This document shows positions 53,794 to 62,718 of a DNA stretch of 64,000 nt, in pieces (position 1 is the stretch's first letter; the number at the start of each line of letters is the position of its first letter). Both the position numbers and the translations under genes were made by a program. Source of the stretch: an uncultured Flavobacteriaceae bacterium. Its GTDB lineage: Bacteria > Bacteroidota > Bacteroidia > Flavobacteriales > Flavobacteriaceae. The DNA lies in NCBI GenBank assembly GCA_947494715.1, contig CANLWG010000004.1:1-64000 (forward strand), in the 5' to 3' direction. Below the pieces are notes generated by a model, which made no database searches, was not told the DNA's origin, and was given only the letters and a program-made list of their open reading frames with translations.

Positions 53794-54237
53794 ATGAATC
53801 CTAAAAAAATAAAGAGTTGGTCAAAAATATCCTTTTCAAAGAAAGTAATGCTAAAGGCATATTCCATGTCCGAATTGCTTGTTGTACTTTGTATCATAGG
53901 CATTTTGATTCTCTTGGTATTGCCAAACCAGACTTCAGTTATATCGCAGGCAAAGGCAATAGAAGCCCAAAGTATGCTCAATCATTTATATGGATTGGAA
54001 AAAAGTCATTTTTATAGATATTCCAAATACACTAGTGATTTTGAAGCCCTTGGTTTTGAGCAAGCCGCTACTATAAATGAAGGAGGGCAAGCCGTTTATA
54101 AAGTGGAAATAATGGAATCATCGCCTAATTCATTCAAGGCCAGGGCCGTATCACTTTCTGATTTTGACGGGGATGGAAATTTCAACACCTGGGAAATTGA
54201 TCATAACAAATTATTAATCGAATCCGTAAAAGACTAA
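53794..54237 (+). CDS. Major pseudopilin, GspG-like
   Basis: A 147-aa protein with leader ending LKA and helix YSMSELLVVLCIIGILILLV (Glu at +5, cut after Ala). The C-terminal part has DFDGDGNFNTWEID, an Asp-rich loop like the calcium-binding loop of GspG. It should be the main subunit of the pseudopilus. Its stop overlaps the start of the peptidase gene. Confidence 0.82.
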   Translation: MNPKKIKSWSKISFSKKVMLKAYSMSELLVVLCIIGILILLVLPNQTSVISQAKAIEAQSMLNHLYGLEKSHFYRYSKYTSDFEALGFEQAATINEGGQAVYKVEIMESSPNSFKARAVSLSDFDGDGNFNTWEIDHNKLLIESVKD

Positions 54238-54713
54238 TGAGTATAGCCCTGAACATAACATTGGCCATTGCATTTTCAATCGTGGTGTATCAAGACTTAA
54301 AAATGAGATTGATTCATCTGGTATTGCCAATTATTATTTTATCATTGGGGATAGCGATTAAATGGACAACACTTAATTGGGTCGATTCCGGCCTGTGTTT
54401 TGTATTTCTTTTACTCAATCTTCTTGTAATCGTTTTCTATTTTTCGATTAAAAATAGGAAATTGATCAATCCCTTTCAAAGTATGGTAGGGTGGGGAGAT
54501 GCATTGTTCCTTATTGCCATTGTTCCTTATTTTTCCTTAAGAAACTATATCATATTTTTTGTCCTGGGCATGATTTTTTCTTTGATCGTACATACCGTCT
54601 TGAGATTGCTTTTTCCCGTGGAAAAGTCGATACCGTTGGCAGGTTACCTCTCCCTATTTATACTTGGAATCATTGGGATTAATTTCTTTTTGGAAAACGA
54701 TTTTTTACAATAA
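54237..54713 (+). CDS. Minimal A24 prepilin peptidase
   Basis: A 158-aa polytopic membrane protein carrying the two aspartates of the A24 family: one in VYQDLKMRLIHL (about residue 21) and one in the GxGD motif SMVGWGDALFL (about residue 87). The N-terminal Cys-rich methylase domain of PilD/GspO is absent, so it is like the short TadV/CpaA-type enzymes. It is the obvious candidate to process the three or four pilin-like proteins of this operon, two of which have Ala at the cut site. Confidence 0.82.
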   Translation: MSIALNITLAIAFSIVVYQDLKMRLIHLVLPIIILSLGIAIKWTTLNWVDSGLCFVFLLLNLLVIVFYFSIKNRKLINPFQSMVGWGDALFLIAIVPYFSLRNYIIFFVLGMIFSLIVHTVLRLLFPVEKSIPLAGYLSLFILGIIGINFFLENDFLQ

Positions 54714-54721
54714 CATTTAGT

Positions 54722-56140
54722 TTGAAAACATTGACCCACATAGAACTTTCTGTAGAGCTTCAGCAAACAATAAATGCTGATCTGGCCTATCATTTCAAAA
54801 TTATCCCTAAAACTGTAACCGACGGTTATTTTGAATTCTATATTAATGAAGAAGAACCGGGGGAAGCTACAAAGGAAGAGCTAGAATTGTATCTGGGCAA
54901 GGAGGTAAGGTTTGTCAAGGTAAAAAGGGATATGCTTAACAAAGCCCTCTACGCATACTATAGAAAAGAGGATTTCAAACCGGAAATGGAGGAAAAAACA
55001 ACTATTTCCCCTAATAACGGATTTCTAGAAAATCTCATCTTCGAGGCAAAGTCCATAGGAAGTAGTGATATTCATTTTGAAGTCTATGAAGATGATGCCC
55101 GTGTCAGATTTAGAATAGACGGTCTTCTTATCGAGAAATACATCATACCTAAGGAGAATTATCTTGAGCTGATCAATAAAATAAAAATTGAATCCAGACT
55201 TGATATTACGGAAAAACGATTACCACAGGATGGAAGAATAAACTATGATGAATTTGACATTAGAGTATCCATATTACCGACCCTTCATGGAGAGAAAACG
55301 GTTATGCGTTTACTGGGCAAGGACACCTCACATTTGAATCTTGAACAGGTTGGTTTTGAAAATCAACAGCTTGCCATTTACTTGGAAGCCATAAAGCAAT
55401 CCAACGGTATTGTATTGATTAGTGGACCCACGGGCTCTGGCAAGACGACCACGCTTTATGCCACATTGAAAGCCCTGAACGACAACAAAAGAAATATAGT
55501 CACGGTTGAAGATCCAATTGAATATACCCTTAAAGGAATTAATCAGGTACAATTGAAAGAGGATATTGGGCTGACCTTTACTAGTGCGCTAAGATCATTT
55601 TTAAGGCAAGACCCAGATGTAATCATGCTTGGAGAGATAAGGGATGCCGAAACCGCTCAAATGGCCATAAGGGCCTCTTTGACCGGTCATTTGGTGTTAT
55701 CAACTATCCATACGAATTCGGCTTTAGGAACTATTTCCAGACTGGTAGATATGGGGATTCCTGCTTTTTATATAGCGGAAACTTTGAATGTTTCAGTTGC
55801 CCAAAGGCTATTGAGAAAACTATGTGATTCCTGTAAAGAAGAGATTCAATTCAATAGTAACGAATTTCCAATGGGATATGTGCCTCCGAGACCTGTTCAA
55901 TCCCATTACCGGGCAAAAGGTTGCCCTAACTGCTACTATACTGGTTACAAGGGCAGAAGAGCAATTTATGAGGTTGTCCCTGTTAAGAATGATATTGCGG
56001 CCACAATTAAGGAACATTCACAGAATCTAAAGGAAAAAATTGATTATGAATATCAAAGCTTGGCGCAAAAGGGCTTTGATCTACTGGTGAAAGGCGATAC
56101 TTCATTAGAGGAAATCTATTCTCTATTAATAAATGCATAA
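54722..56140 (+). CDS. gspE: T2SS/T4P assembly ATPase GspE/PilB
   Basis: Hexameric cytoplasmic ATPase that powers pseudopilus assembly. The 472-aa protein has Walker A GPTGSGKTTT (about residue 235), an Asp box, Walker B VIMLGEIRDAETA (about 300), the His box STIHTNSALG, and a Cys4 zinc site (LCDSC about 367, CPNCYYTG about 401). The N-terminal domain is short. The start is TTG at 54722, with no better ATG nearby. There is no second, PilT-like retraction ATPase, which favours a T2SS-like system over a retractile pilus. Confidence 0.95.
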   Translation: MKTLTHIELSVELQQTINADLAYHFKIIPKTVTDGYFEFYINEEEPGEATKEELELYLGKEVRFVKVKRDMLNKALYAYYRKEDFKPEMEEKTTISPNNGFLENLIFEAKSIGSSDIHFEVYEDDARVRFRIDGLLIEKYIIPKENYLELINKIKIESRLDITEKRLPQDGRINYDEFDIRVSILPTLHGEKTVMRLLGKDTSHLNLEQVGFENQQLAIYLEAIKQSNGIVLISGPTGSGKTTTLYATLKALNDNKRNIVTVEDPIEYTLKGINQVQLKEDIGLTFTSALRSFLRQDPDVIMLGEIRDAETAQMAIRASLTGHLVLSTIHTNSALGTISRLVDMGIPAFYIAETLNVSVAQRLLRKLCDSCKEEIQFNSNEFPMGYVPPRPVQSHYRAKGCPNCYYTGYKGRRAIYEVVPVKNDIAATIKEHSQNLKEKIDYEYQSLAQKGFDLLVKGDTSLEEIYSLLINA

Positions 56141-56141
56141 T

Positions 56142-58034
56142 ATGAAAAGGACGTTCATTTGCCTACTATTTTTTATTGGGATATTCAATGTCTTTTCCCA
56201 GGATGGTGCCGAGGTGGTATTGAATGCTTTTGCGGCTGAAAATGAGGCACTAAATGAAACCATCAATATAGACATTTCTGGTCTCACGATTTATGAATTC
56301 CTAAACTCCATCGCCCTTGAGCATAAAATAAATTTAAGTGTAGATTCTACATTGCACGATACCATTGAGAGTAGTTTTTTTGATATTCCCGTAAAAGATG
56401 TATTCCTTTTTCTGTCTAGAAAATATAATCTGGAAGTAGAAGTAATCAATAACATTGTAGTATTTAAAAAGAAAGAATCAAAAAGAGAGGTCGTCCGAGC
56501 TCCTAAGATAAAAGAAATAGAGGCTAGCTATAATGAAGACAATAAATTCCTTTCCCTGAAACTCAGAAACGATTCATTGGTAAGGGTGGCGAAAAAAATA
56601 ACAGATTTATCTGGAATAAATATTGTTCTAGGGCCAAATGTTAAAGATAAAATTGTTTCCGCGTATATTCTTAATAGACCCTTTGATCAGGTAATGGAAA
56701 TGTTGGCCAAATCCAACCAATTGATTGCCACGGTTGATGAAAACGGATTTTACTACCTAGAAAAGGACGCTGCTCCCGTTGAGATCAAAGGGAATAAAAA
56801 AAATAAAGACAAAGGTTTGACCAAAATGGCGGATTTGGCATCAACGGCCGAAATAAAGGTTGAACCTAATGGCTTTGTGAGCATTAAGGCTTTTGATGCA
56901 GACATTACGTCACTAATAGCCGAAGTTGCCGATAAGTTAAATATCAATTATTTTATGTATAACCGTCCAGATGGTTTAAAAACCACTTTGGTTTCGGAAA
57001 TGATAACGTTTGACGACCTTTTGGATCATATCTTCAAAGGGAAGTCATTTACCTTTAAGAAGACGGACGATTTTTATTTAATCGGTGAACAAAATGAAGA
57101 AGGCCTTAGAAGTACGGAATTGGTTAGATTGGAATATAGAACCATTGAGACCGTTTTGGAGACACTGCCCCAAGACTTACTGGAAAATGTAGAGATTAAG
57201 GATTTTTTTGAACTAAATGGTTTTATGGTTTCTGGATCAAGACCTCGGATACAAGAAATTAAAGAGTATATAAAAGAAATTGACAAGGTTGTTCCCATGG
57301 TCACGATTGAAGTTTTAATTGTCCAATACCAGAAGTCCAGTGATGTGCAGACAGGACTCAAGGCCGCTTTGGACAAAGAAACAAGAACAACTCAAGGCGT
57401 ACTGTTTCCCACAACTGATGTTACGGTCAATAGCTCTTCAGTTAATTCTTTAATAGATGCCTTCAACGGGTTGGGCATATTCAACTTGGGAAAAGTAACG
57501 GAACAATTCTATTTTGACTTAAGGTTCTTAGAAAACAATTCTATAATAAACCTGACTTCGACTCCGAAAATGTCAACTTTGAACGGTCATGAAGCCAAAT
57601 TGTCCATTGGGGAAACCAACTATTACTTTGAGCAAAACAACAGACTCATCAATAGTGGATTGGGAAATGATATTCTACAATCAGGGCAATGGAAATCTAC
57701 CGAAGCCAATTTAGGGATAAACATTAAGCCTTTTGTGTCAAAAGACGAGCAAATAACCTTAAGCGTTATAGTGGAACGCAGCACTTTTTTAGGAAGACAA
57801 GGAGAAAACGCCCCTCCGGGAAAAGCGACACAGCAATTCGAATCTTTGGTTCGATGCAAAAACGGTGAAATGATTTTATTGGGCGGTCTGGACGAATTAG
57901 AAAATGAAAATTCTGGAACTGGAACCCCTGGTATCTCCAAAATACCGGTTATAAAATGGTTCTTTAGTAGTAGGAGAAAACTAAAAAGTAAATCAAAGCT
58001 TCACGTTTTTATTAAACCTACCGTAATTTACTGA
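56142..58034 (+). CDS. gspD: Secretin, GspD/PilQ family
   Basis: Outer-membrane secretin channel. Signal peptide MKRTFICLLFFIGIFNVFSQ (start 56142; an upstream ATG at 56133 is also in frame). N0/STN-like domain at about 40-115 (YEFLNSIALEHKINLSVDS), then N1-type domains. The secretin core runs from about residue 387 (VTIEVLIVQYQKSSDVQTGL) through STPKMSTLNGHEAKLSIGE to the closing LVRCKNGEMILLGGLDE and GTPGISKIPVIKWFF. The core is complete. It abuts the GspE gene upstream and the GspL-like gene downstream. Confidence 0.94.
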   Translation: MKRTFICLLFFIGIFNVFSQDGAEVVLNAFAAENEALNETINIDISGLTIYEFLNSIALEHKINLSVDSTLHDTIESSFFDIPVKDVFLFLSRKYNLEVEVINNIVVFKKKESKREVVRAPKIKEIEASYNEDNKFLSLKLRNDSLVRVAKKITDLSGINIVLGPNVKDKIVSAYILNRPFDQVMEMLAKSNQLIATVDENGFYYLEKDAAPVEIKGNKKNKDKGLTKMADLASTAEIKVEPNGFVSIKAFDADITSLIAEVADKLNINYFMYNRPDGLKTTLVSEMITFDDLLDHIFKGKSFTFKKTDDFYLIGEQNEEGLRSTELVRLEYRTIETVLETLPQDLLENVEIKDFFELNGFMVSGSRPRIQEIKEYIKEIDKVVPMVTIEVLIVQYQKSSDVQTGLKAALDKETRTTQGVLFPTTDVTVNSSSVNSLIDAFNGLGIFNLGKVTEQFYFDLRFLENNSIINLTSTPKMSTLNGHEAKLSIGETNYYFEQNNRLINSGLGNDILQSGQWKSTEANLGINIKPFVSKDEQITLSVIVERSTFLGRQGENAPPGKATQQFESLVRCKNGEMILLGGLDELENENSGTGTPGISKIPVIKWFFSSRRKLKSKSKLHVFIKPTVIY

Positions 58035-59215
58035 TGTTACAAAAAATTGGAAATATTGACATTTTTAGTGAAAACACCTATACGATTTTAGGAATTGTAT
58101 TTGGTGAAGTGTCACGGTATGATATTCTCGTTATCAAAAAGAAAAAAGACCGATTATCAATTTCAAAATCCAGGACCTTAACGGATTTTTCAGACGTTAA
58201 AAACACAATTAATAAAAAGAATACCCTCCTCCTTAACTTTTCTGGAAAAGGGGTTATAAACAAAAGGGTTGAGTCCAAGGCAAACTACATAAAAGAAGTT
58301 CTTTTTAATGGTTCTTCAGAAGATTTTTATGTCTACACACTTTTTGAGGACCAGAATAATTTCGTCTCCATTAGCAGAAAAGAAGTTATCAATGAACAAT
58401 TTGAACTATTGGAAAGGGCTGGTTTTAAACCAGTCGATTTTAGCTTAGGGCCATTTGTGAGTGCTTTGTCCCAACAGTTTTTGAATCAGGACATTGTTTT
58501 GTTAGAAAGCTCAACCCTTGTATTTAAAAATAAAAGGCTTATTGATTTTTCGAACCGCAATGCATCAAATGAAACATATAAAATAGGGAACGAAACATTG
58601 AAAAGTAAGGATATTGTTCTCTTTTCTTCCTTGTTGAATTTTTTATACCCCTCCGATAAGATTCAATATAATAATGCTTTTTTGTGTGAAAATTCCAAAG
58701 AACAAAACTTAAGAAAGATGTTCGATTATTTTGCTTTTGGGAGTTTGGTGTTTTTCTTGGTTGCGCTTTTCAGCAGCTACATATTGCTCAACTATTTTAA
58801 TAATGAGTATGTTAAATACGAACAACAATTATATCACTTTAATGACGACTATTTTCAAATAAAAAAAATGGAAGAAGATCTTCGAAACAAACAGTTCATC
58901 GCAAGGAATTCGGGGGTTCTCAGTGAGAATTTTCTATCATTTTACATCAATGAAATTGGTGTTTCGATACCTAATGAAATTGTATTGAGCAATCTGAAGA
59001 TCAATCCAATAGCGAAAAAAGTAAAAACCAATGAAAAGATTGAGATAGAACCGAATACCATATTACTCGAAGGAAATGCAAAAAGAAATGTAAGTGTAAA
59101 CAAATGGGTGAAGGAACTTCGAAAGTACGATTGGATTGATAAAATTGAAATTTTGAATTTGAACACCAACTCAGGAAACAAGGATAGCTTTTCCATTAAA
59201 ATATTCATACGCTAA
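58034..59215 (+). CDS. GspL-like assembly platform protein
   Basis: A 393-aa protein with a cytoplasmic N-terminal domain (about 1-230) that looks like a degenerate actin-like PilM/GspL cytoplasmic domain, one membrane helix (FGSLVFFLVALFSSYILLNY, about 235-255), a coiled coil, and a small ferredoxin-like periplasmic domain of the PilN kind (about 300-393). This PilM-PilN fusion is the GspL arrangement. It links the ATPase to the inner-membrane complex. Start and stop overlap neighbours by single bases. Confidence 0.75.
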   Translation: MLQKIGNIDIFSENTYTILGIVFGEVSRYDILVIKKKKDRLSISKSRTLTDFSDVKNTINKKNTLLLNFSGKGVINKRVESKANYIKEVLFNGSSEDFYVYTLFEDQNNFVSISRKEVINEQFELLERAGFKPVDFSLGPFVSALSQQFLNQDIVLLESSTLVFKNKRLIDFSNRNASNETYKIGNETLKSKDIVLFSSLLNFLYPSDKIQYNNAFLCENSKEQNLRKMFDYFAFGSLVFFLVALFSSYILLNYFNNEYVKYEQQLYHFNDDYFQIKKMEEDLRNKQFIARNSGVLSENFLSFYINEIGVSIPNEIVLSNLKINPIAKKVKTNEKIEIEPNTILLEGNAKRNVSVNKWVKELRKYDWIDKIEILNLNTNSGNKDSFSIKIFIR

Positions 59216-59739
59216 TGTTCGAGAATTTTTCATATAAGCAAAAGTTGATAGGGCTAGGCGCTATTCTTGTCCTACTTTTTTTGACGGCCAATAAACGTTC
59301 ATTCAAAACAACATTGAATGCATATGGCCAAATGCAAGAAGTCGCATCACGTCTAAGATATATGCAAGTTGCTTCGTATGATTCTAAACAGTTGCAAAAT
59401 CAAATCAGTTTTTATGACAATTTGATCGGTAAGCAAAATATTGAGGCTGATATCGTACAGCAATCTATACTGGATTTTGCCACCAACTTCGAAAAAGCTA
59501 GGATTGATAATCTTTCGGAAACCCACATTTCTTCTGCTGAAGGGTTTGAAGTTATTACCAATCAATTGATTTTAGAAGGTGACTTTGCAACATTGACCGA
59601 GGTGGTGTACGAATTTGAAAAAAAATTTGAGATGGCCTCCTTGGTAAGTGTGAATTATATTAAGGAAAAGAATTACAATAAACGTAAAAATAAACTTAAG
59701 GTTCAACTAATTTTTCAGAATTATGAAAAAAGTATTTAA
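59215..59739 (+). CDS. GspM/PilO-like inner-membrane protein
   Basis: A 174-aa bitopic protein: helix near the N-terminus (LIGLGAILVLLFLTANKRS), a coiled-coil region, then a small periplasmic ferredoxin-like domain ending VSVNYIKEKNYNKRKNKLKV. Position after GspL and the topology indicate the GspM/PilO partner. It overlaps the lipoprotein gene by 17 nt. Confidence 0.7.
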   Translation: MFENFSYKQKLIGLGAILVLLFLTANKRSFKTTLNAYGQMQEVASRLRYMQVASYDSKQLQNQISFYDNLIGKQNIEADIVQQSILDFATNFEKARIDNLSETHISSAEGFEVITNQLILEGDFATLTEVVYEFEKKFEMASLVSVNYIKEKNYNKRKNKLKVQLIFQNYEKSI

Positions 59740-60682
59740 GATAGTAGAAGCACTTCTTTTATGCATACTTTTTGCTTCTTGTGAGGATATTCTTGAAGAG
59801 AATATCTCGGATGATACAATAAGGGCCATTTCACCTAAAGATAATGAGATTATAGAAGGCAACTCGGTAAATTTCACTTGGAGCAGTTTGGATGGTGCGG
59901 ATGAATATCGGGTTCAAGTTTTACAAAGCGACACAGAAGAAATTGTTATAGATTCTTTGTTGGGCGTCAGTTTTTTGGTTCTCCCAATGAATTCGGGCAA
60001 CTATGATTGGCGCGTTCGTGGTGAAAACTTTGCTTATCAGACCGGGTATAGTTTTCCTGAAAGTTTTGTAGTCGAGTCTACCGACGACTTATCATTTCAA
60101 AAGGTATTTCTTAACGCCCCGACTGATAAATTTTATACCAAGAACAATACCATAATCCTTAATTGGTCTTCAGTAGCGGCGGCAACCTCATATAATTTAC
60201 AAGTGAAAAAAAGTATAGCAGGTAACAGTTCTGTTGTATTACAGGAAAACGATATTACGGCAACAAATTTTAGCCTGGAAGATACGATTTTGGATGAAGA
60301 TGCCCAATATGTTTGGGGTATTCAAGCAATCAATGAGAACAGTCAAACACCACAAACTACCAGAAAAATAATGCTTGATACTACTCTGCCAAATCAACCG
60401 ACCCTAACATCGCCGAATGATGACGCAACCGCTTCCTTCATGGTAGACTTCTCATGGAACTTAGGATCTGATTCTGGTGAAGTGCAATCGCCTTTAGAAA
60501 GTCTGTTGGAGATATCTACACAGGAAACTTTTGGAACGATTATAACATCCTATTCGATTAAAGATAACACTCAGCAGCACACTTTTGATATTGCAGGAAA
60601 GTATTTCTGGAGAGTCTCCGGCACAGATGCTGCTGGTAATGAAGGTCCGCTAAGCGATACACGGGTTTTAACGATAGAGTGA
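59723..60682 (+). CDS. Fibronectin-like lipoprotein of the secretion operon
   Basis: A 319-aa lipoprotein (signal ending LLCILFASC, Cys about residue 20) with three fibronectin type III-like repeats: NFTWSSLDGADEYRVQVLQS, NWSSVAAATSYNLQVKKSIA and DFSWNLGSDSGEVQSPLESL, each ending in a WRV/WGI-type strand. It may act as an outer-membrane pilotin, scaffold or surface-exposed subunit. It overlaps genes on both sides (17 and 4 nt), so it belongs to the machine rather than being a bystander. Confidence 0.72.
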   Translation: MKKVFKIVEALLLCILFASCEDILEENISDDTIRAISPKDNEIIEGNSVNFTWSSLDGADEYRVQVLQSDTEEIVIDSLLGVSFLVLPMNSGNYDWRVRGENFAYQTGYSFPESFVVESTDDLSFQKVFLNAPTDKFYTKNNTIILNWSSVAAATSYNLQVKKSIAGNSSVVLQENDITATNFSLEDTILDEDAQYVWGIQAINENSQTPQTTRKIMLDTTLPNQPTLTSPNDDATASFMVDFSWNLGSDSGEVQSPLESLLEISTQETFGTIITSYSIKDNTQQHTFDIAGKYFWRVSGTDAAGNEGPLSDTRVLTIE

Positions 60683-61182
60683 TGAGAAAGAAAATAATTA
60701 ATGGTTTATTGATTTTTGGCGTTTCAATTATATGGATGTTCGTTCTCAAGAAAATGATGAATATAGTTGGTGAGAAAGGTGAAAACTTGGCGTCTCCCCC
60801 GATAGCTATTTCGTCAAAGGATATTCTAGAATTTGAAAAAGATACGTTCAACTTGGCAGTCTTTAAAAGAGATCCTTTTTTTGCCAAATTTAAGACTGAA
60901 AAAGTAAAGGTAAATAGAAAAAAAAATGGTGAACCAAAAAAAAACTCCAAAAAAATCCCTGTCAAAAAGAAAATGGAGCCAAGACCTAAATGGCCAAAAC
61001 TAAAATATTTTGGATACATGAAAGGCAGTGATAATAAAGAGGAATTAGCTCTGATCAAAATAAATAACAAACTACAGAGAGTAAGGGCCAAAGAAAATAT
61101 TAATGAAATTCATGTACAATCTGTTTTCGCAGATTCCGTAATTATCAGGATTGGCAAAAACATCAAAACAGTATATAAGTAA
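60679..61182 (+). CDS. GspC/PilP-like protein
   Basis: A 167-aa bitopic protein: N-terminal helix (IINGLLIFGVSIIWMFVLKK), a Lys-rich linker, and a C-terminal beta domain (LKYFGYMKGSDNKEELALIK ... NINEIHVQSVFADSVIIRIG) that matches the homology-region fold of GspC/PilP, which contacts the secretin N0 domain. It is the last gene of the operon. Confidence 0.7.
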   Translation: MMRKKIINGLLIFGVSIIWMFVLKKMMNIVGEKGENLASPPIAISSKDILEFEKDTFNLAVFKRDPFFAKFKTEKVKVNRKKNGEPKKNSKKIPVKKKMEPRPKWPKLKYFGYMKGSDNKEELALIKINNKLQRVRAKENINEIHVQSVFADSVIIRIGKNIKTVYK

Positions 61183-61241
61183 TCTTACTTGGAATTCAAT
61201 GCCAACAAGGACATTAAGGATTTTATGTATATGGCATTAAA

Positions 61242-61273
61242 ATAAAAACCCCTCCTAGAATTCGGAAGGGTTT
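61242..61273 (-). terminator. Terminator of the disrupted tRNA gene
   Basis: On the minus strand AAACCCTTCC pairs with GGAGGGGTTT around an 8-nt loop (one G-T pair), followed by a T-run. It lies directly after the tRNA 3' end, so it is the original terminator of that tRNA gene. This shows that the chromosome side of the junction is to the left. Confidence 0.8.
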
Positions 61274-61317
61274 GTAGCGAGAGGGAGACTTGAACTCCCG
61301 ACCTCAGGGTTATGAAT
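61274..61317 (-). tRNA. 3' part of a CAU-anticodon tRNA (attachment-site remnant)
   Basis: On the minus strand TTCATAACCCTG (anticodon loop with CAT and 3' anticodon stem) is followed by the variable loop, the T arm GGGAGTTCAAGTCTCCC and the acceptor 3' strand TCTCGCTA. No matching D arm, 5' anticodon stem or 5' acceptor (AGCGAGA expected) precedes it, so it is only the 3' half of a tRNA-Met or tRNA-Ile2 gene. This is the usual mark of an integrative element that has displaced the tRNA end; the repaired full tRNA should lie at the far end of the element, outside this window. Confidence 0.8.
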
Positions 61318-61433
61318 TCTGAACCTTGTGTATCTAAATGGCTCTAAATGGTTTTTAAATCAGTTGATTACGAGTCTTTTATGTTTTTTATAGCATTTGA
61401 AAATTCAATAAAAAGCATCAAAAAACACCAATT

Positions 61434-61469
61434 GTTGTACATATGTTGTACAGTAATTTTGTATCTTTA
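61434..61469 (+). promoter_or_regulatory. Direct repeats and -7 box upstream of integrase
   Basis: GTTGTACA occurs at 61434-61441 and again at 61445-61452, 11 bp apart and so on one face of the helix. A TATCTTTA box (61462-61469) resembling TAnnTTTG follows, 21 bp before the integrase ATG. The repeats may be an operator over the promoter. Confidence 0.4.
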
Positions 61470-61489
61470 TCCCTGTAAAACAAAGGGAT

Positions 61490-62698
61490 ATGGCTACTGT
61501 AAAGATAATAATTAGAAAGAATTACCAGAAAAAAGATGGCAGTTATCCAATTGTCCTAAGAATTACCAAGGACAGAAAATCAAAATACATTTTTACGGGC
61601 GAATATATTCAAGGCAAAGATTGGGACGAAAAAAAGGGATTAGCAAAAAGAAGCTATGCTAATTCAGCGCGTCTCAATAACTTTCTACTGAAAAAATTAA
61701 CTGAGGCACATGACACAGCTTTGGAGACTGAAACAGTAGAGAAAAATCAATCTGTAACAACCATTGTACAGAAGATTGTTGGAGAGGATAAAAAAGAGTT
61801 CTTTGAAGTAAGCAAGTTCTTTCTTGACAATCTTCTTAGACGTAAAAAGTTCACGCAACATTACAATCAAGGAAAACGCTTAGAAATATTCCAAGCGTTT
61901 CTTGGTAGTCAGGTATTGAGCTTTACAGATTTGGACGTAACGCTGTTAAAAAGATTTGAGGCACATCTTTTATATGAAAGGAAGGTTGCCCCTCGTACTG
62001 CTGTTAATTATTTGATGCTCATACGCACGATTTACAATTTTGGACGTAAAGAATTTAAGGTGGATGATAAAAACTATCCATTTGGCAAGGGAAAAATTCA
62101 AATTAAGTTTCCTGAAACTGAAAAAATTGGATTAAACAAGCAAGAAATTCAGCTCTTAGAAACCGCAACGGGAATAACAAAGGCACAACAACATGCCGTT
62201 AATGTCTGGTTGACCAGTTTTTATTTTGCAGGCGTTAGAGTGGGGGATGTGCTAAAACTGCAATGGTCTGATTTCAAAGATGGTCGTTTATACTATCGTA
62301 TGGGTAAAAATCAAAAGCTTGTTTCATTGGCTGTTCCAGACAAAGCGCAGCTTATATTAGATTCTTACGCAGGGAGAAAGAAAAAAGAGGGCTTAGTATT
62401 CCCTTTTTTGAAAGGCACAAATTTAAAAAATGAAAAGCTTCTTGCTACGAGAGTTAAAACAGTAACAAGAAACCTTAATCGACGGTTAGAAATTGTCGCG
62501 CAAAAACTCGGCATTGAAAAGAAGTTAAGCACTCACATTGCCCGTCATAGCTTTGGGAATATTTCAGGAGATAAAATTCCCATTCAAATGTTGCAAAAGC
62601 TGTATCGCCATTCCTCAATTACAACGACAGTTAACTATCAATCGAATTTTATGCACAAGGAAACTGACGATGCTTTGGATAAGGTGATTAATTTCTAA
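61490..62698 (+). CDS. Tyrosine recombinase (integrase) of second element
   Basis: A 402-aa integrase with an N-terminal arm-binding domain (ATVKIIIRKNYQKKDGSYPI), a SAM-like core-binding domain (about 105-205) and a catalytic domain. Key residues are Arg in FAGVRVGDVLKLQWSDF, His/Arg in THIARHSFGNI, His in YRHSSITTTVNY and the Tyr in the same motif. It lies 170 bp inside the tRNA remnant and points away from it, as expected for the integrase of an element inserted in that tRNA. Confidence 0.93.
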   Translation: MATVKIIIRKNYQKKDGSYPIVLRITKDRKSKYIFTGEYIQGKDWDEKKGLAKRSYANSARLNNFLLKKLTEAHDTALETETVEKNQSVTTIVQKIVGEDKKEFFEVSKFFLDNLLRRKKFTQHYNQGKRLEIFQAFLGSQVLSFTDLDVTLLKRFEAHLLYERKVAPRTAVNYLMLIRTIYNFGRKEFKVDDKNYPFGKGKIQIKFPETEKIGLNKQEIQLLETATGITKAQQHAVNVWLTSFYFAGVRVGDVLKLQWSDFKDGRLYYRMGKNQKLVSLAVPDKAQLILDSYAGRKKKEGLVFPFLKGTNLKNEKLLATRVKTVTRNLNRRLEIVAQKLGIEKKLSTHIARHSFGNISGDKIPIQMLQKLYRHSSITTTVNYQSNFMHKETDDALDKVINF

Positions 62699-62718
62699 AA
62701 TTTTCCGACCTTAGCTAT

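Noticed and set aside
54237-61182. Retractile type IV pilus used for twitching
   Set aside because: Only one assembly ATPase is present and no PilT-like gene is seen, so a T2SS-like pseudopilus is the better reading; a pilT elsewhere in the genome cannot be excluded.
61274-61340. Complete functional tRNA-Met gene
   Set aside because: The T arm and anticodon loop are good, but no D arm and no 5' strand complementary to the acceptor or anticodon stem can be found upstream.
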